Positions 1 through 6,969 of a DNA stretch of 7,764 nt are shown here, in pieces. How positions within the stretch are numbered: the first letter of the stretch is position 1; each line of letters begins with the position of its first letter. The notes below the pieces were generated by a model. That model worked only from the letters and a program-made list of their open reading frames with translations. It searched no databases and was not told the DNA's origin. Position numbers and translations under genes: made by a program. This stretch comes from an uncultured Phycisphaerales bacterium (GTDB taxonomy: Bacteria > Planctomycetota > Phycisphaerae > WQYP01), in contig CALCHA010000364.1 of assembly GCA_937901265.1 (NCBI GenBank), positions 1 through 7,764 of the forward strand, given 5' to 3'.

Positions 1-1
1 C

Positions 2-1390
2 GGAAAGACCCCCGATCGCTGGCGCTCCGTCCTGTTCGCGCTACGCGGCCTGCCCGAGCACACGGATCCCGAAGCGTGCTTCTGGCGCGTGCTCGCCTTC
101 TATCGCCTGGGCGAGCTGTCGCGCGCGCGCGCGCTGCGCGAGGGTTGCGAGCTGACCGCCAAGGAAAGCGGCGCGCTGAACCAAGAGGACGCAACAGCGG
201 CAGGGGTCCCCGAAATGGGCACAGTCCCCCTCGACGACGGCTTCGGCCCCGACGCCCGCGCATTCAACACCCTCATCCATGAACGTGATGAACTCCATAA
301 ATCCTCTCTCGCCGCCCAGGCCCGCGAACGCCTCGGTGCCGGCTCGCGCGGCGGGGCGGAACTCGAATCCGCCGTCGGCGCCCTTGCCGAGGGCATCATC
401 GTGCTGGCCCACGGGGGAAAGGTCCGCTACGCCAACGGTGCCGCGAGTGTCTTCCTCGGCGCCGCCCCCGACGCCCTCCCGGGCACCCCCATCACCGCGC
501 ACACCCACGACCTGCGCCTGCAGCAGGCCATCGATCAAGTCATCAGCGGCAAGGACCGCCAGCGCCGCGTCGTCGAGGTCGAAGAAAAATCCGGCGAAGG
601 CCGCACCGTGCTGCGCTTTGAAATCCGCCCCATGCGGCGCAACGACGCCGACGAAGTGATGCTGGTCATCCACGACGTCACGCAGCAGCGCGTCGCCGAC
701 GAATCGCGCAACGCCTTTGTGGCGCATGTCACCCACGAGCTGCGCACGCCGCTGACCACCATCCGCCTGTATCTCGAAACGCTGGCCGACGACGGCGAGA
801 ATGACCCCGCGCTGCGGGCCAAATGTCTCAACGTGATCACCCAGGAATCGCGCCGCCTTGAGCATGTCGTCAGCGAGATGCTTTCCGTCGCCGAGATCGA
901 GGCTGGAGCCATGACCCTCAAATCCGACGACGTGCGCCTCGATGCCCTCTTCGCCGGCCTGAAGGCGGATTACGACGCCCAGGCGCAGGAGAAGAAGGTC
1001 ACGCTCATCTTCGAGCTGCCGCCCAAACTCCCCGTCCTGAAAGCTGATCGAGAACGCCTCGCCGTCGCCCTCCACAACCTGCTGGGCAACGCCATCAAGT
1101 ACACCCCCGCTGGCGGCATCGCAAAACTCTCCGCCAAAATCCATGGCACCACGCTGCAGATCGACGTCTCCGACACCGGCCTGGGCATCGAGGAATCAGA
1201 GCACGAAAAAATATTCGACCGCTTCTACCGCTCCAGGGACCCGCGCGTCCACAAGATCACCGGCACCGGTCTGGGCCTGCCGCTGGCACGCGAAATCGCG
1301 CGACTCCATGGCGGCGATATCACCCTGCAAAGCAAGCTCAACGCCGGCTCCACCTTCTCGCTCACCCTTCCCGCCCCCGCGGAGCAATAA
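2..1390 (+). CDS. PAS-containing sensor histidine kinase, 5'-truncated by window edge
   Basis: The frame is open from base 2, so the true start lies upstream; 462 residues are visible. A GTG at 89 is in frame, but the preceding codons look equally coding. In visible-fragment numbering, residues 1-75 are helical and unassigned. A segment near 80-95 (DARAFNTLIHERDEL) resembles the end of a HAMP-like or coiled linker. A PAS-like domain spans about 120-230. The HisKA H-box VTHELRTPL carries the probable phospho-acceptor His245. The HATPase has its N-box (GNAIKYTP, Asn363), G1 (DTGLGIEE, from 391), F-box (FDRFYR, 405-410) and G2 (GTGLGLPLA, 421-429). All catalytic motifs are intact. No membrane segment is visible, so this part looks cytoplasmic. 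It should autophosphorylate on His245 and pass phosphate to a response regulator, but none is present here. The stop lies 3 bases before the STAS gene, implying co-transcription with the pilus genes. Kinase call is firm; the signal and partner are unknown. Confidence 0.93.
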   Translation, partial: GKTPDRWRSVLFALRGLPEHTDPEACFWRVLAFYRLGELSRARALREGCELTAKESGALNQEDATAAGVPEMGTVPLDDGFGPDARAFNTLIHERDELHKSSLAAQARERLGAGSRGGAELESAVGALAEGIIVLAHGGKVRYANGAASVFLGAAPDALPGTPITAHTHDLRLQQAIDQVISGKDRQRRVVEVEEKSGEGRTVLRFEIRPMRRNDADEVMLVIHDVTQQRVADESRNAFVAHVTHELRTPLTTIRLYLETLADDGENDPALRAKCLNVITQESRRLEHVVSEMLSVAEIEAGAMTLKSDDVRLDALFAGLKADYDAQAQEKKVTLIFELPPKLPVLKADRERLAVALHNLLGNAIKYTPAGGIAKLSAKIHGTTLQIDVSDTGLGIEESEHEKIFDRFYRSRDPRVHKITGTGLGLPLAREIARLHGGDITLQSKLNAGSTFSLTLPAPAEQ

Positions 1391-1393
1391 GCC

Positions 1394-1729
1394 ATGAAAA
1401 TCGACGAAGTCAAACAGGGTGCCGTCGTCGTCCTCCGGCCCACCGGCCCACTCGTCGGCGACGCCTGTCTTGAGATGAAGAATGCCCTCAAGTCCGCCGC
1501 CACGCGCACCATGGGCCGCTATGTCGTCGATGCCGCCGCCATCAGCTTCCTCGACAGTCCCGGCCTGGAAACGCTGCTGGATGCCGCCGAGGCCCTGCTG
1601 CAGGGCGGCCGCTCGCTCAAACTCTGCGCCGCCAACGACACCGTCCGCGACGCCATCGAACTCACCGGCCTGGCCGATTCCTTCGAACATTTCGACGACG
1701 TCAACGCCGCCGTCAGGAGCTTCCTCTGA
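1394..1729 (+). CDS. STAS-domain protein (anti-sigma factor antagonist type)
   Basis: This 111-residue protein is a single STAS domain of the SpoIIAA/RsbV kind, with nothing else attached. The hallmark loop FLDSPGLETLL (residues 52-62) contains the Asp-Ser-x-Gly-Leu motif; Ser55 aligns with the serine that partner-switching kinases phosphorylate in SpoIIAA. Before it lies a beta-rich half (VVVLRPTGPLVGD), and after it the alternating helix/strand pattern of the fold (GGRSLKLCAAN, then a C-terminal helix). Family members bind and release an anti-sigma or other serine-kinase partner according to phosphorylation. No such kinase or phosphatase is visible here, and the upstream kinase is a histidine kinase rather than an RsbW type. 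The start ATG is 3 bases after the kinase stop, with GGAG at 1381-1384, nine bases upstream. Its place between a sensor kinase and the assembly ATPase suggests it relays a signal to pilus assembly or to transcription; that is inference. Confidence 0.9.
   Translation: MKIDEVKQGAVVVLRPTGPLVGDACLEMKNALKSAATRTMGRYVVDAAAISFLDSPGLETLLDAAEALLQGGRSLKLCAANDTVRDAIELTGLADSFEHFDDVNAAVRSFL
1715..1719 (+). promoter_or_regulatory. Ribosome binding site for the TTG start of the assembly ATPase
   Basis: AGGAG lies 12 bases before the TTG at 1732, inside the last codons of the STAS gene. The spacing is longer than ideal. A CTG in the same frame at 1726 would be only 6 bases away, so the exact start is uncertain by two codons. 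Because the site lies upstream of the STAS stop, initiation is probably coupled to translation of the STAS gene. Confidence 0.45.
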
Positions 1730-1731
1730 GT

Positions 1732-3471
1732 TTGCCCGCCCCCAAACTTCGCCTCGGCCAGCTGCTGATTGATCAGGGCCTCATCACCGGTCAGCAGCTC
1801 AACGACGCGCTGGTCCTCCAGAAAGCCACCGGACGCATGCTCGGCGAAGTCCTCGTTGAAAAGCAGTTCATCACCCCCGCCATCCTCGCCTCCACCCTCG
1901 CCGCCTCCGCCGGCATCCAGGTATGCCAGCTCCGTCACGGCCTGATCGACCCCGCGCTGCTCAAGCTCGTCGGTGATGAAGAGGCCGAACGCCTCCTCGT
2001 CATTCCCATGTTCCTCGTGCGCGACACCCTCACCGTCGCCATGGCCGAGCCGCAGAGCCTCCCCGCCATCGACCGCCTGCGACAACTCACCGGCAAGCGC
2101 ATCCGCCCGGTCTTCGCCCACGCCGCCAACATCAAGGAATACATCGCCAAGTACAAGGGCGGCAACGTCAACGTCGACGAGTTCCTCACCTCCCTCGTCG
2201 ATGCCGACATCTCCGTCATCGACAAGGAAGCGGTCGATGAGGGGCCCGTCTCCGACCTCGACAAAATGGTCTCCGGCAGCCCCATCGTCAATCTCGTCAA
2301 CCTCATGCTCCTCTCCGCCGTGCGCGACAAGGCCAGCGACCTCCACGTCGAGCCCGACAAAAAAGGCACGCGCATCCGCTACCGCATCGACGGCGTGTTG
2401 CGCGATCTCATGAAGCCGCCCACGGGTATGCACTCGGCGATCATCTCCCGCGTCAAGGTCATCGGCAAGATGGACATCGCTGAGAAACGCCTGCCGCAGG
2501 AGGGCCGCGTCCGCATCGTCGCCGAAGGCCGCGACATCGACCTCCGTGTCTCCTCCATGCCCACCCTTCTGGGCGAAAAGCTCGTCCTGCGCATCCTCGA
2601 CAAGGCCAACCTGCGCATGGATCTCGGCCAGCTCGGCTTTCGCACCGACATGCTCGACGCCTTCAAACGCATGCTCACCAAGCCCAACGGCCTCGTGCTG
2701 GTCACCGGTCCCACCGGCAGCGGCAAAACCACCACCCTCTACTCCGCCCTCGATCTCCTCCGCGATCCCGAACTCAACCTCGTCACCGTCGAAGACCCCG
2801 TCGAATACCAGCTCGACCTCATCAACCAGATCCAGGTCAACGCCCAGATCGGCATGACCTTCGCCAAGGCCCTCCGCTCCATTCTCCGCCAGGACCCCGA
2901 CATCATCATGGTCGGCGAGATCCGCGATGAGGAGACCGCCCGCGTCTCCATTCAGGCCGCCCAGACCGGGCACCTTGTGCTGGCCACGCTGCACACCAAC
3001 GATGCCCCTGCCGCCGTCGCCCGCCTCACCGACATGGGCATCGAGCCCTACCTGCTCTCGGGTGCCCTCAACGGCGTGGTCGCCCAGCGGCTGGTGCGAA
3101 CGGTCTGCGGGGCTTGCGCCGCCAAATATTACCCCAGCGAAGCCGAACTCCGTGATGCCGGTCTCACCGATATGTCGGGCCGTGCCTTCCGCAAGGGCGC
3201 GGGCTGCCTGCAGTGCCACGACACCGGCTTTCGCGGCCGCGCGGCCCTTTATGAAGTCATGGAAATCACCAGCGAAATGCGCCGCTCCGTGCACCGCGGC
3301 TCCTCCACTCAGGAACTCCGCGACCGCATGGCCAAGCTGGGCATGAAGAGCCTTCGCGAAGAGGGCGTCGCCCTCGCCCTTGATGGCCGCACCACCCTCG
3401 ACGAAGTGCTGCTCGCCACCCAGCGGGATGAGGAGGGCGACGCCCTCGCCCCCGCGGGAGCCGCCGCATGA
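1732..3471 (+). CDS. pilB: Type IV pilus / type II secretion assembly ATPase (PilB/GspE family)
   Basis: This 579-residue hexameric traffic ATPase has the usual PilB/GspE length. An N-terminal MshEN/T2SSE_N domain covers about residues 4-140. The ATPase core follows: Walker A GPTGSGKT at 326-333, Asp box VTVEDPVEYQ at 351-360, Walker B region IIMVGE ending at Glu396, and His box with His414 and His421. A zinc-type tetracysteine motif (C459-x2-C462 and C492-x2-C495) marks an extension/secretion ATPase, as opposed to PilT, which lacks it. It should sit in the cytoplasm under PilC and power pilin addition. The first half of the N-domain matches the c-di-GMP-binding MshEN consensus (RLG at 7-9, Gly16, Gln30), but the second half has Met36 and Gln45 where Arg and Gly are usual. 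The start is TTG, two bases after the STAS stop. Its stop overlaps the PilC start as ATGA. PilB versus GspE cannot be settled from sequence alone; the PilMNO neighbours favour PilB. Confidence 0.95.
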   Translation: MPAPKLRLGQLLIDQGLITGQQLNDALVLQKATGRMLGEVLVEKQFITPAILASTLAASAGIQVCQLRHGLIDPALLKLVGDEEAERLLVIPMFLVRDTLTVAMAEPQSLPAIDRLRQLTGKRIRPVFAHAANIKEYIAKYKGGNVNVDEFLTSLVDADISVIDKEAVDEGPVSDLDKMVSGSPIVNLVNLMLLSAVRDKASDLHVEPDKKGTRIRYRIDGVLRDLMKPPTGMHSAIISRVKVIGKMDIAEKRLPQEGRVRIVAEGRDIDLRVSSMPTLLGEKLVLRILDKANLRMDLGQLGFRTDMLDAFKRMLTKPNGLVLVTGPTGSGKTTTLYSALDLLRDPELNLVTVEDPVEYQLDLINQIQVNAQIGMTFAKALRSILRQDPDIIMVGEIRDEETARVSIQAAQTGHLVLATLHTNDAPAAVARLTDMGIEPYLLSGALNGVVAQRLVRTVCGACAAKYYPSEAELRDAGLTDMSGRAFRKGAGCLQCHDTGFRGRAALYEVMEITSEMRRSVHRGSSTQELRDRMAKLGMKSLREEGVALALDGRTTLDEVLLATQRDEEGDALAPAGAAA

Positions 3472-4697
3472 AATACCACTACAGCGCCATCGACCAGAAC
3501 GGCCAGTCCGCCACCGCCCTCATCGACGCCGCATCCGAAGAAGAGGCCACCGACCTCCTCCGCCAGCAGGGCCTCTTCGCCACCGAGGTCCAGCCCGTCG
3601 CCCAGGGCACCCGCCGCGGGGGGCAGCGCATCACCAAGGCGGGCGGCACGCGCCTCAAGCACCTCGCCAATTTCTCCCGCCACCTGCAGATCCTCGTCTC
3701 CAGCGGAACGCCCCTCACCGAAGCCCTCGCCATCGTGGAACGCCAGATGAACCACCCCGGTTGGGCCGCCGTCCTGGCGAAAGTCCGCGCCAAGGTCGAA
3801 GGCGGCGTCTCGCTCACCCAAGCCCTCGCCGAGCAGCCCGACTACTTCGACGCCGTCTCACGCAGCCTCATCGCCGCCGGTGAAGCCTGCGGCGAACTGC
3901 CACGCATGCTCGATCGCCTCGCCACCCTCACCCGCCGCCAGGTCAAACTCAAAAATACCGTCGTGGGGGCCATGGTCTACCCCATCCTCCTCTGCGGCGT
4001 CGGCGTCTCGGTCATGATCACGCTCTTCGTCTTCGTCCTCCCCCGATTCGGTGATCTCTTCAAAACACTCGATGTCGCGCTCCCTCCCACCACCAAGTTT
4101 CTCATGACCATCGGCCACTTCGTCCAGAGCTACTGGTGGGCTGTCCTCGCCGCCCTCATCGCCGCGGGCTTCGCCATCAAGTTCTGGCTCGGCACCGAGG
4201 CCGGAAAACGCCAGCTCTACGCCGCCTGCCTGCGCATTCCCAAGTTCAGCGGCCTGCTCAAAAACCTCGCCACCGCGCGCATCGCCCGCCTCCTGGGCAC
4301 CCTCGTCGATTCCTACGTCCCCCTCCTCGATTCCCTCGCCCTCGTCAAACAGGCCGCCGGAAGCCCCTGCTACCGCGACCTCATCGCCCGCGCCGAAGAC
4401 GCCGTCACCAAGGGTATGCCCATGAGCACCCCCTTCGTCGGCACCACCCTCGTCAACCCCTCCGTCTCCGAGGCCATCCGCAACGGCGAACAAACCGGCA
4501 AGCTCGGCACCCTCCTCACCCACGTCGCCGACTTCCTCGATGAAGAAAACGAAATCGTCCTCAAGTCACTCTCCAGCCTCATCGAGCCGATCATCCTCAT
4601 CGTCATGGGTGCCTTCGTCGGCTTTGTCGCCGTCAGCATGTTCCTGCCCCTCTTCGACCTCGTCGGCATGGCTCAAGGCGCCGGAGGCCACCGTTGA
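3468..4697 (+). CDS. pilC: Inner-membrane platform protein (PilC/GspF family)
   Basis: This 409-residue polytopic protein has the full family length. It opens with the short N-terminal strand region of the family (MKYHYSAIDQNGQ), followed by two tandem T2SSF domains at about residues 65-190 and 268-395. Each has the family's Gly-Glu-x2-Gly-x-Leu signature: GEACGEL at 138-144 and GEQTGKL at 340-346. Membrane segments are predicted at about 170-192, 220-240 and 372-396. In the family this protein sits in the inner membrane and couples ATPase rotation to pilin insertion. The start ATG at 3468 overlaps the ATPase stop by four bases and has GGGAG at 3456-3460, seven bases upstream. Its own stop overlaps the PilM start as TTGA. 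PilC and GspF are not separable by sequence alone; the following genes favour PilC. No anomaly was seen. Confidence 0.95.
   Translation: MKYHYSAIDQNGQSATALIDAASEEEATDLLRQQGLFATEVQPVAQGTRRGGQRITKAGGTRLKHLANFSRHLQILVSSGTPLTEALAIVERQMNHPGWAAVLAKVRAKVEGGVSLTQALAEQPDYFDAVSRSLIAAGEACGELPRMLDRLATLTRRQVKLKNTVVGAMVYPILLCGVGVSVMITLFVFVLPRFGDLFKTLDVALPPTTKFLMTIGHFVQSYWWAVLAALIAAGFAIKFWLGTEAGKRQLYAACLRIPKFSGLLKNLATARIARLLGTLVDSYVPLLDSLALVKQAAGSPCYRDLIARAEDAVTKGMPMSTPFVGTTLVNPSVSEAIRNGEQTGKLGTLLTHVADFLDEENEIVLKSLSSLIEPIILIVMGAFVGFVAVSMFLPLFDLVGMAQGAGGHR
4683..4687 (+). promoter_or_regulatory. Ribosome binding site deciding the TTG start of pilM
   Basis: GGAGG stands six bases before the TTG at 4694. The protein begins naturally there, since the next residues run into the conserved actin-fold phosphate-1 motif with the family's usual short N-terminus. 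No ATG exists nearby in that frame. The TTG overlaps the preceding TGA stop, so re-initiation by terminating ribosomes is likely. Confidence 0.7.
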
Positions 4698-5743
4698 TCA
4701 ACTTCTTCCGCAAGTCCCGCCTCACCGCCATCGGCATCGACCTGGGCGCCCGTTCCCTCAAGCTCGCGCAGGCCCGTGTCTCCCTCGACGATGTGCAACT
4801 CGTCGCCTCCGCCGCCGTGGAACGCTCCAGCCTCACCGACTGGTCCGCCGCCGACGCCGCCCGGCTCCGCGAACTCATCGCCCGCCGCGGTTTCCGCGGC
4901 AACCGCGTTGTCCTCAATGCCCCCGCCGCCGCCCTGCGCATCGAGAGCCTCGAGCTTCCCCCCGGCGGCGCCGCCTCCCCCGCCGTGCGCAAGGTCGCTG
5001 GCGTCGAACTCGGACGCATCGCCCGGTTCAAACCCGCCTCCTTCCAGCATGACCTCTGGGATCTGCCCGCCCTCGCCCGCGGCGGCACCGCCTCCCACGT
5101 CATGGCCGTCGCTCTCCCCCACGCCGCCGCCGACCCGCTCGTCGACCGCCTCCTCGATGCCGGCCTCGACGTCCTCTCCCTTTTCCCCATGCCCCTCGCC
5201 CTCAACGCCCTCGCAGCCCGCGCCCTGGCCTCCGCCGACGACACCGTCCACACCCTCATCGACATCGGCTGGACCGCCACCCGCTTCGTCATCGGTCACG
5301 GGCCCGATGTCCTCTACCACCGCACCCTCGACGATGTCGGTGTCGCCACCCTGCGCGAAACCCTCCTCGCTGCCGCCGGCGACGACCTGCCCGCTGAACT
5401 TGCCGATCATGTCCTTCAGGAGGTCGGCCTGGCGCTGGACAACAGCGGTGCCGCCGCCCGCATGCGCCGCCCGCTGCAACAGGCCGCCGAATCCATTGCC
5501 CACGAACTCAAGCTCACCCACGCCTACATCGGCCACCGCTACCAGCATCTCTCCCTCGGGCAACTCTTCCTCACCGGCGGCGGCGCGGCGATCCCCGGCC
5601 TCGTGGACGCCGTCGGAGAACTCTCCGGCCAGTCCGCGATCGCCCTTTCTCCGCCCGCCTTCGATCCCGCCGCCACCGCCGCATGGCCCGGCCTCTGCGG
5701 CGCGCTCGCGGGTGCCCTTTACGTCGAGGAGGCCTGGGCATGA
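4694..5743 (+). CDS. pilM: Actin-like pilus assembly ATPase PilM
   Basis: This 349-residue protein has the usual PilM length and an FtsA/actin-type fold. It shows the phosphate-1 motif (GIDLG at 14-18, followed by ARSLKLAQ), the phosphate-2 motif (DIGWTATRFVIG at 190-201) and the adenosine motif (LTGGGAAIPGL at 293-303). There is no membrane segment, so it is cytoplasmic. PilM binds ATP and the N-terminal Asn-Leu-Leu peptide of PilN, linking the alignment complex to the cytoplasmic motor. It starts at TTG 4694, overlapping the pilC stop, with GGAGG at 4683-4687. Its stop overlaps the next ATG as ATGA. In type II secretion the same role is filled by the cytoplasmic domain of GspL; here PilM and PilN are separate genes, as in type IV pili. 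Family call is firm. Confidence 0.92.
   Translation: MINFFRKSRLTAIGIDLGARSLKLAQARVSLDDVQLVASAAVERSSLTDWSAADAARLRELIARRGFRGNRVVLNAPAAALRIESLELPPGGAASPAVRKVAGVELGRIARFKPASFQHDLWDLPALARGGTASHVMAVALPHAAADPLVDRLLDAGLDVLSLFPMPLALNALAARALASADDTVHTLIDIGWTATRFVIGHGPDVLYHRTLDDVGVATLRETLLAAAGDDLPAELADHVLQEVGLALDNSGAAARMRRPLQQAAESIAHELKLTHAYIGHRYQHLSLGQLFLTGGGAAIPGLVDAVGELSGQSAIALSPPAFDPAATAAWPGLCGALAGALYVEEAWA
5726..5732 (+). promoter_or_regulatory. Ribosome binding site deciding the start of pilN
   Basis: GAGGAGG lies seven bases before the ATG at 5740. This is the strongest Shine-Dalgarno match in the window. It selects the ATG at 5740 over an in-frame ATG at 5683, which would add 19 arginine-rich residues within pilM and push the conserved NLL motif away from the N-terminus. 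Confidence 0.75.
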
Positions 5744-6381
5744 GCGTCAACCTTCTCTCCCCCCATCACCGCCTCCGCCGCCGGCAACGCATGGTCGCAC
5801 GCCGCTGGGTCCTCATCGCCGTCGGCCAGGGCCTGCTGCTGGCCCTCGCCGCCGTCGCCCTGCACGCCTTCTCGCGCATCGACGACCGCTCCGTGCGCGG
5901 CGAAATCACCCGCATCCAGACCGCCTCCGCCGCCATCAACGACCGCAAAGCCGCCACCGCCGCCGGCCTCACACGCATCCAGGCCGATCTCCGCCTCCGC
6001 GACACCGTCAACGCCCCGCCCGACTACGCCCGCCTCCTCGCTCTCCTCGCTTCCGGCCTCGCCGATGAGGGCATGCTCACCTCCCTCCGCTGGGACCTCG
6101 ACCCCGCCCCCACCTCCACCGCCACCCCCGTCGATGCCGACGGCAAGCCCCTCAAGCTCGATCCATACGCCGGCCCCCTGCGCCTGCAGGTGCAGCTCAC
6201 CGGCCTCGTGCGCAACCAGGCCTCCATCACCCGCGTCGTCGAACGCATCGGCCAGGCCGGCCTGTTCGACGAGGTGCGCCTCGTCAAGTCCGGCCGCGAC
6301 GCCTTTCAGGGCAGCGACGCGTTCAGCTTCCAGCTCTCCTGTCTCGTCGTTGGTGCCCCCGGCGGAGGTCCCACCCCATGA
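5740..6381 (+). CDS. pilN: PilN-like pilus alignment protein
   Basis: This 213-residue bitopic protein begins MSVNLLSPHHR. Val-Asn-Leu-Leu at residues 3-6 corresponds to the PilN motif that inserts into PilM. An arginine-rich cytoplasmic stretch (11-22) precedes one membrane segment at about 23-44. A charged helical region, possibly coiled coil, covers 45-90. A periplasmic ferredoxin-like domain lies at about 95-205 and ends in alternating strands (FSFQLSCLVV). A Pro/Asp/Thr-rich insertion (about 121-146) interrupts that domain. PilN pairs with PilO in the periplasm and with PilM in the cytoplasm. The start is supported by GAGGAGG and the ATGA overlap with pilM. Sequence is divergent, so the name rests on topology, the NLL motif and gene order together. 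Confidence 0.82.
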   Translation: MSVNLLSPHHRLRRRQRMVARRWVLIAVGQGLLLALAAVALHAFSRIDDRSVRGEITRIQTASAAINDRKAATAAGLTRIQADLRLRDTVNAPPDYARLLALLASGLADEGMLTSLRWDLDPAPTSTATPVDADGKPLKLDPYAGPLRLQVQLTGLVRNQASITRVVERIGQAGLFDEVRLVKSGRDAFQGSDAFSFQLSCLVVGAPGGGPTP

Positions 6382-6953
6382 ACAAGTCCCCTGCAACGCC
6401 GCGGCTCTGGACCGCTCACGCCCTCGGCGGCGGCTTCGTCCTCGCTTTCACCCTCACCGCCTGGTTCCTGCTGTTGCACCCGATGCTCCACGCCCGCGAT
6501 GCCTACGCCGCACTGGTCACCCAGCTCGAAACCCAGCGCCAGAATCTCGACGCGCAACACTTTCAGGAGCGCTCCGGAGAACGCATCGCCCGGACCGCCG
6601 CCGATTCCCTCGCCGCCCATCCCCTGCAGCTTCAGCCGCCCGCCGCGGTCAACAGCCGCCTCCAGGCCCTCAGCGAACTCGCCGCCCTCCACGACTTCCG
6701 CATCGACACCATCGAGGCCGGCCGTCCCGAGCCCTTTCCCCTCTACGCCGTCATCCCCATCAGTCTCTCCGGCCGCTGCCGCTTCGCCGACCTGCACGCC
6801 TTCCTCGCGGATCTTCGCCGCACCATGCCCGACATCGACATTGCCGCCGCCGATTGCTCCGGCCGCTACAGCGACGATTCGCCCGGCCAGGGCCTGGTGA
6901 TGAAACTGCGCTGGCACACCGCAGTCGCGTCCCGCCCGGAGGCCGCGCGATGA
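6378..6953 (+). CDS. pilO: PilO-like pilus alignment protein
   Basis: This 191-residue bitopic protein has a short cytoplasmic tail and one membrane segment at about 16-36. A helical, probably coiled-coil stretch (about 40-75) follows. A periplasmic domain at 90-185 has the helix-strand order of PilO: helix VNSRLQALSELAALHDF, strands (IDTIEAG and AVIPISLSG), then FADLHAFLADLRRTMP and final strands. PilO forms heterodimers with PilN and contacts PilP; GspM is the secretion counterpart. The ATG at 6378 overlaps the pilN stop, and GGAGG at 6364-6368 stands nine bases upstream. Similarity is mainly structural, so PilO is assigned from topology, size and position directly after pilN. GspM or a lineage-specific analogue remains possible. 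Confidence 0.78.
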   Translation: MNKSPATPRLWTAHALGGGFVLAFTLTAWFLLLHPMLHARDAYAALVTQLETQRQNLDAQHFQERSGERIARTAADSLAAHPLQLQPPAAVNSRLQALSELAALHDFRIDTIEAGRPEPFPLYAVIPISLSGRCRFADLHAFLADLRRTMPDIDIAAADCSGRYSDDSPGQGLVMKLRWHTAVASRPEAAR

Positions 6954-6969
6954 ACCTCGTGGAGATGCC

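Noticed and set aside
89..91. GTG as the true start of the sensor kinase
   Set aside because: The frame is open and coding-like to the left edge, with no clear Shine-Dalgarno sequence before 89, so a truncated gene is more likely.
41..1144. A 367-codon minus-strand open frame opposite the sensor kinase
   Set aside because: Same codon-bias shadow effect; the plus-strand frame carries intact kinase motifs and this one shows no family motif.
1519..3294. A 591-codon open frame on the minus strand opposite the assembly ATPase
   Set aside because: It mirrors a well-supported ATPase gene. Long antisense frames are expected where codons nearly all end in C or G; the product is an Asp/Gly/Glu-rich string with no recognisable domain.
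5683..5739. An earlier ATG giving PilN 19 more residues
   Set aside because: The strong GAGGAGG lies before 5740, the 5740 ATG overlaps the pilM stop as elsewhere in the operon, and the NLL motif must be near the N-terminus to bind PilM.
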